Positions 60,512 to 64,000 of a stretch of DNA of 64,000 nucleotides are shown one piece after another. Origin of the DNA: Sandaracinaceae bacterium. GTDB lineage: Bacteria; Myxococcota_A; Polyangia; Polyangiales; Sandaracinaceae. Numbering within the stretch: the first letter of the stretch is position 1; every line of letters begins with the position of its first letter. The translations under genes and the position numbers were made by a program. The stretch covers positions 62,001 to 126,000 of the forward strand of contig JAHBWG010000011.1 in the NCBI GenBank assembly GCA_019637095.1. Reading direction: 5' to 3'. The notes beneath the pieces were generated by a model that saw nothing but the letters and a program-made list of their open reading frames with translations, had not been told where the DNA came from and made no database searches.

Positions 60512-60991
60512 TCAGCGGCCCGGCGGCCGATCCACTCGCCCGCGCACGCCGGCGCGCGGTGCGCCGAGCGTGAGGCGCGGGCGCTCCGCGCGCGCGTCCG
60601 GCGCCGTGAGCGCCAGGCGCGTCGAGGCCTCGGCGGCGGCGCTGGTGGCGTCGCGCGCGTGAGGGCCGTCGTAGGGAGCGGAGTCGCGGGGCCAGCACCG
60701 CGGGTCGTCGGCGCTCACGCACCACGGCACCTCGCCGCCTTCGCGGCGGACGAGGATCGGCGCGTCGGGCGCGGGCTCCTCCTCCACCGCGAGCTCCTCG
60801 CTCGTGAGCGTCGAGCCGTCCGAGGAGAAGAACGGACCGACCTCGACGCTCTCGAGGAAGCGCGGCTCCCGCGGCGCGAGCACCATCTGCGGCGGCAGGC
60901 ACATGCAGTCGTCCGCCCGCGCGCTGGCCGGAGCCAGCGCAGGCACTACCATGGCTGCGAGCGCAGCCGCGGCGACGAGGGAAGCACGCAT
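60512..60991 (-). CDS. Small exported protein of unknown function
   Basis: This is a 159-aa protein with a signal peptide (LVAAAALAAMVVPALAPASARA) and a mature start DDCMCLPPQ. The rest includes FLESVEVGPFFSSDGS, then CVSADDPRCWPRDSAPYDG, with no family recognised. Its ATG at 60991 and the ATG of rsmG at 60990 share a CATG, so the two divergent genes have overlapping starts and each promoter lies inside the other gene. An upstream in-frame start at 61051 would remove the signal peptide and is unlikely. Confidence 0.65.
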   Translation of the reverse strand: MRASLVAAAALAAMVVPALAPASARADDCMCLPPQMVLAPREPRFLESVEVGPFFSSDGSTLTSEELAVEEEPAPDAPILVRREGGEVPWCVSADDPRCWPRDSAPYDGPHARDATSAAAEASTRLALTAPDARAERPRLTLGAPRAGVRGRVDRPPGR

Positions 60992-61613
60992 GGACGAGCG
61001 AGAGCCCCGGGAGTCTACAGCCAACCCCTCCGAGGGCAAGACCTCGTGCATCCGGGCGCGCCTCGACCCGCTCGAGCCCGGCTGGGGGCGCTACGACGCG
61101 CTCGTCGCGACCTGGGGCGCGCGCATCGATCTGACCGGGGCGCGGACCGCGCGCGCGCGGGCCGAGATCCTGTTCGCCGACGCGGTCGTGCTCGACGACC
61201 CGGCGCTCGTGCCGCCAGGGACGCGCCTGATCGACGTCGGCGCGGGGGTCGGCGCGCCGACGATCCCGCTCTTGCTCGCCCGGCCCGATCTGTCCGCGAC
61301 GCTGCTCGAGCCCCGGCGGCGCCGCGTCGCGTTCCTGCGCACCGCCGTCGGCTCGCTCGATCTGGTCGGGCGCTGCCGCGTGATCGAGGGGCGGCTCGAG
61401 GACGCGCCGATCGAGGGCGCGCCGTTCGATCTCGCGCTCAGCCGCGCGACGTTCGCGCCCGAGGAGTGGCTCCGGCGCGCGCGCGCGCTCGCGCCGCGCG
61501 CGATCGCGATGGTCGCGGGCGATCCGCTGCCCGACGGAGAGCGGCTCGCGGAGCGCCACTACCGCACGCCCTACTCCGGCGCACCCCGCGCGCTCGCGCT
61601 CTACGCGCTCTGA
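60990..61613 (+). CDS. rsmG: 16S rRNA (guanine527-N7) methyltransferase-like
   Basis: This is a 207-aa class I methyltransferase of the RsmG family. Blocks in order: GWGRYDALVATWGARIDLTG, the SAM-binding LIDVGAGVGAPTIPLLLARP (about 81-100), LLEPRRRRVAFLRTAVGSL, and FDLALSRATFAPEEWL (usually SRA with a positive residue). RsmG methylates G527 of 16S rRNA; loss gives low-level streptomycin resistance. Position near khpB and yidC fits the conserved oriC-region gene set, but here rsmG is convergent with them. Starts with the divergent CATG shared with the exported-protein gene. Confidence 0.75.
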   Translation: MDEREPRESTANPSEGKTSCIRARLDPLEPGWGRYDALVATWGARIDLTGARTARARAEILFADAVVLDDPALVPPGTRLIDVGAGVGAPTIPLLLARPDLSATLLEPRRRRVAFLRTAVGSLDLVGRCRVIEGRLEDAPIEGAPFDLALSRATFAPEEWLRRARALAPRAIAMVAGDPLPDGERLAERHYRTPYSGAPRALALYAL

Positions 61614-61738
61614 CGCCACGCGCCACGCCGCGAGGCGCGCGAAGGAGAGGAGCTCGCGCCAAGACGCGACGACGCCGAGGACGCCGCGATCCGTGGCGAC
61701 CCGCCCGTCGCGGCGGCGGGCACGCAATGCGAGCCAAC

Positions 61739-62458
61739 TCAGCGGCGACGATCGCGATCGTCGTCGTCGCGTGGGCCGCGATCGCGGTCGTCGTCGCGGC
61801 TCGGGCGATCGCGGTCGGCGTCGCGCCCGCCGCGGTCTGCGTCGCGGCCCCCGCGGTCCCGATCGCGCCGCCGGTCTCCGCCGCCGCCGCCGCGACCGCC
61901 CCCGCCGCCGCGGCTGCCCGCGGACGGGATGATCTGGATGCGGCGGCCGAGGCCCTCGCCGTTGCTCTTGGTCGTCACGCCGGGGAACTTCGCGAGCGAG
62001 AGGTGCACGAGCCGCCGATCGCGCGCCGGCATCGGCGAGAGCGTGATCGTGCGGCCCTGCTCCACGGCCCGCTTCGCCTCGCGTCGCGCCATGCTCACGA
62101 GGCTCTTCTCGTAGCGCTCGCGGTAGTCCCCGCTGTCGACCACGATGTGACGCCGGCTCTCGGGGAACCGGTTCACGATCTTGTTCACGAGGAACTGCAG
62201 CGCGTCGAGCGTCTGCCCCTTCTTGCCGATCGCGCGGCCCGCGTCGGGGCCGGTCACGTCGAGCACGATGCTCTCGTCGTCGTCCGAGCGGACCTCGACG
62301 CGCGCGTCGAGATCCATCCGCGACAGGATCCCTTCGAGGATCTCCTGCGCGTAGTCGGCCTTGCCGTCCTCGTCGTCGTCGTCCCGGGGCTCCTCGACAC
62401 CCACCAGGAGCGCGCCCTCGCGGGGCGCTCCCTCACGCTTCTCTTCACGCTCGTCCAC
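61739..62458 (-). CDS. khpB: RNA-binding protein KhpB (Jag, SpoIIIJ-associated)
   Basis: This is a 239-aa protein. The N-terminal ~35 residues are acidic (GVEEPRDDDDEDG). The KH domain carries GRAIGKKGQTLDALQFL (about 75-91), and the R3H domain follows (ERYEKSLVSMARREAKRAVE; SPMPARDRRLVHLSLAKFPG, about 115-165). The C-terminal ~60 residues are Arg/Gly/Asp-rich, with RGG-like and DRD repeats, an extension absent from most Jag proteins. KhpB binds many RNAs and influences cell division in other bacteria. It overlaps the yidC 3' end by 14 nt, so the two are translationally coupled. Confidence 0.92.
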   Translation of the reverse strand: MDEREEKREGAPREGALLVGVEEPRDDDDEDGKADYAQEILEGILSRMDLDARVEVRSDDDESIVLDVTGPDAGRAIGKKGQTLDALQFLVNKIVNRFPESRRHIVVDSGDYRERYEKSLVSMARREAKRAVEQGRTITLSPMPARDRRLVHLSLAKFPGVTTKSNGEGLGRRIQIIPSAGSRGGGGGRGGGGGDRRRDRDRGGRDADRGGRDADRDRPSRDDDRDRGPRDDDDRDRRR

Positions 62459-64000
62459 GACGTACCCTCCGCTTGCGCCGCGGGCGGCGCTTGTTCCCGT
62501 CGGAGCCGTCGTCGGGCCCCTCCTCGAGCTCTTCCTCGTCCTCGGTGGCCGCCGCCTGGATCGGGCCCGCCGCCTCGACCTCGCGCTGCAGCCGATGCTC
62601 GTTCAGCCGCATCTGCGCGATGCCCAGGGCCGAGTTCGTCAGCATGTAGAGGCACAGGCCGCTCGGCAGGAAGAGCATGAAGCCCGTGATCATCACGGGC
62701 ATGAAGTAGAGCATCATCTTGGCCTGCGTCGGGTCCATCGACGTCGGGCTCAGCCGCTGCTGCAGGTGCATCAGGACGCCGAGCGCGAGCGGCAAGACGT
62801 AGTACGGGTCCGGCGCCGAGAGGTCGGTCAGCCAGCCGTAGAACGGCATGTGGTACAGCTCGATGTTCGTCGACAGCGACGTGTAGAGCGCCCACCACAC
62901 CGGGAGCTGCACGAGCGAAGGCAAGCACCCCGCGAGCGGGTTGATCTTGTGCTTGCGGTAGAGCTCCATCGTGGCCGCGCCCTTCTTCTCGGCGTCGTCC
63001 TTGTAGAGCTCGTTGATGCGCTCCATCTCCGGCTTGAGGCGACGCATCTTCGCCATCGAGGAGAAGCTCAGGTTCGTCAGCGGGAAGAGCAGCAGCCGCA
63101 GGACGAGCGTGAGCAGGATGATCGCGAGGCCCCAGTTCGGGATGTACTCGTGGATGAGCGTGAGCACGCGCGCGAACTGGCTCGCGATGAGCGCGAAGAA
63201 CCCGAGGTCGATCATCTCGGGCAGGCGGTGGCCCGCGAGCTGGAGCGCGTCGGGGTCCTTCGGGCCGAAGTAGCCGAGCGTCCGGTACGTCTGCGAGGCG
63301 CCGGGCGCGAGCGCCTCCCAGCCGTAGAGCAGGCGCGTCCGGAACAGCGTCCCGACGGGATCGCCGGCCGGGCGGTTCTGCGCCCAGAGCGCGCAGCGCG
63401 CGGCCGGCGAGCCGGTCTCCGCCGCGAGCGCCTGCACGAAGTAGACGTTCTCGACCGCGGCGACGTGGACGTCCCCGTTGCCGTAGCCGTGCTCGCCGTC
63501 GTCGGTGAGCTTGTCGCGGTCCTTGCGCTCCGTCTCCTCGCCGTGGACGCAGACCCCGCTCGAGATCGCGGCGCTGCGCGACGCGAAGAACCCGCCCGAC
63601 TCGTCCTCGCGCTCGACCCAGTGCCACACCTCGAGCTCGAGGCGCACGGTGCGCTCGTAGTCGGCGGTGTTGCGCACCTCGACGGTGTGCCAGAGCTGGT
63701 AGCGCCCCTCGCCCGCGAGGAAGCTCCGCACGATCCGCAGGCCGTCGCCCGACCAGCGCAGCCGCACCTCGCGCTCGGAGACCTGCTCGAGCTCCCACAC
63801 CGCGTCGTCGGGCACGTTCGCCCCGCCGAGCTGCATGCGCAGCGACTCGTAGCGCTCGAGCGGATCGTAGCCGCGCCGCGGGTGGCCGGGCGTGCTCGTC
63901 GACAGGACGTCGAGCGGGTTGCCCTCCTCGTCGGTGAAGCGCGGGTCGCCGGTGATGCGGAACGACGTGACGCCGCCGCCGAGGTTGTCGATCTCGGCGG
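62445..64000 (-). CDS. yidC: Membrane protein insertase YidC (5' end beyond window)
   Basis: At least 517 residues are visible and the N-terminus lies past 64000. The periplasmic beta-domain precedes the conserved insertase core: NWGLAIILLTLVLRLLLFP, then MAKMRRLKPEMERINELYKD, LAGCLPSLVQLPVWWALYTS, and FMPVMITGFMLFLPSGLCLY. A C-terminal basic tail (RRPRRKRRVRRGRA) follows an acidic segment. YidC inserts membrane proteins, alone or with SecYEG. The in-frame reading continues upstream of 63836 to the edge (LDVLSTSTPGHPRRGYDPLE), so the ATG there is internal. Followed directly by khpB. Confidence 0.95.
   Translation of the reverse strand, partial: AEIDNLGGGVTSFRITGDPRFTDEEGNPLDVLSTSTPGHPRRGYDPLERYESLRMQLGGANVPDDAVWELEQVSEREVRLRWSGDGLRIVRSFLAGEGRYQLWHTVEVRNTADYERTVRLELEVWHWVEREDESGGFFASRSAAISSGVCVHGEETERKDRDKLTDDGEHGYGNGDVHVAAVENVYFVQALAAETGSPAARCALWAQNRPAGDPVGTLFRTRLLYGWEALAPGASQTYRTLGYFGPKDPDALQLAGHRLPEMIDLGFFALIASQFARVLTLIHEYIPNWGLAIILLTLVLRLLLFPLTNLSFSSMAKMRRLKPEMERINELYKDDAEKKGAATMELYRKHKINPLAGCLPSLVQLPVWWALYTSLSTNIELYHMPFYGWLTDLSAPDPYYVLPLALGVLMHLQQRLSPTSMDPTQAKMMLYFMPVMITGFMLFLPSGLCLYMLTNSALGIAQMRLNEHRLQREVEAAGPIQAAATEDEEELEEGPDDGSDGNKRRPRRKRRVRRGRA

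Noticed and set aside
57538-60573. 1011-aa plus-strand frame over the DsbA genes
   Set aside because: It is the antisense shadow of the nucleotidyltransferase and triple-DsbA genes, which have clear motifs.

Overview
This 64-kb window is very GC-rich and almost fully coding. It looks like the chromosome of a myxobacterium, most likely Polyangia of the Sandaracinus type. The signs are a MYXO-CTERM-like C-terminus on a matrixin protease, a DUF4215 (Myxococcus cysteine-rich repeat) lipoprotein, several Asp-Ala-Gly-rich lipoproteins, AgmX/TonB-like C-terminal domains, a CorE-type copper ECF sigma factor, PEGA/TPR proteins and a Hanks-type kinase. The extreme third-position GC opens long antisense frames throughout; these were discarded. 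No tRNA, rRNA, CRISPR array, insertion sequence or integrase was seen.

Left part (1-13.5 kb). A PEGA protein, a lipoprotein and a glycosyltransferase lead into an orphan type VI secretion (T6SS) tip island on the minus strand. In transcription order it holds VgrG, a 589-aa protein with a papain/calpain-type Cys-His-Asn signature, a DUF2169-pentapeptide protein, a 600-aa pentapeptide protein, a DUF3540 protein, a PAAR-like DUF4150 protein and a GIDE-like membrane protein. No sheath or membrane-complex genes are present. The Cys-His-Asn protein is the best candidate here for an undescribed effector.

13.6-15.5 kb is a copper locus. An HMA copper-binding domain is fused in frame to a multicopper oxidase that has lost its first copper motif. 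It is divergent from a CorE-like sigma factor with cysteine clusters.

15.5-29 kb holds two coupled AlkP-superfamily genes with a CPBP protease, a VWA lipoprotein, a DnaQ-type exonuclease, gluQ, a Yip1 protein, a cyclic-nucleotide-binding protein, trxB, a LuxR-type regulator, moaC, a lipoprotein and a polysaccharide flippase. 29-43.8 kb holds dnaK, a carotenoid oxygenase, a cupin, an EEP-family lipoprotein, cysQ, an aldo/keto reductase homologue lacking two catalytic residues, mgtE and a group of exported proteins including a matrixin. 43.8-55 kb holds two SF1A helicases, two RNA methyltransferases, a Ser/Thr kinase, an ECF sigma/anti-sigma trio, FmdB, PspA and YbjN proteins. 55-64 kb holds an acetyltransferase-like gene, two multi-DsbA proteins (five thioredoxin folds in total), a nucleotidyltransferase, rsmG, khpB (jag) and the 3' part of yidC. 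The last three genes are typical of the oriC-proximal rnpA-yidC-jag neighbourhood.

Three gaps between co-directional genes (trxB to the cyclic-nucleotide-binding gene, dnaK to carotenoid oxygenase, and the 34.6-kb gene to cysQ) carry the same modular family of perfect hairpins with 3-nt loops. Each begins 4-6 nt after a stop codon with a GGAGGGG...CCCCTCC hairpin, in sense orientation. One has expanded into a six-copy 63-bp tandem array. The stems vary between copies with mostly compensatory changes, so they look like a genome-wide structured intergenic element.
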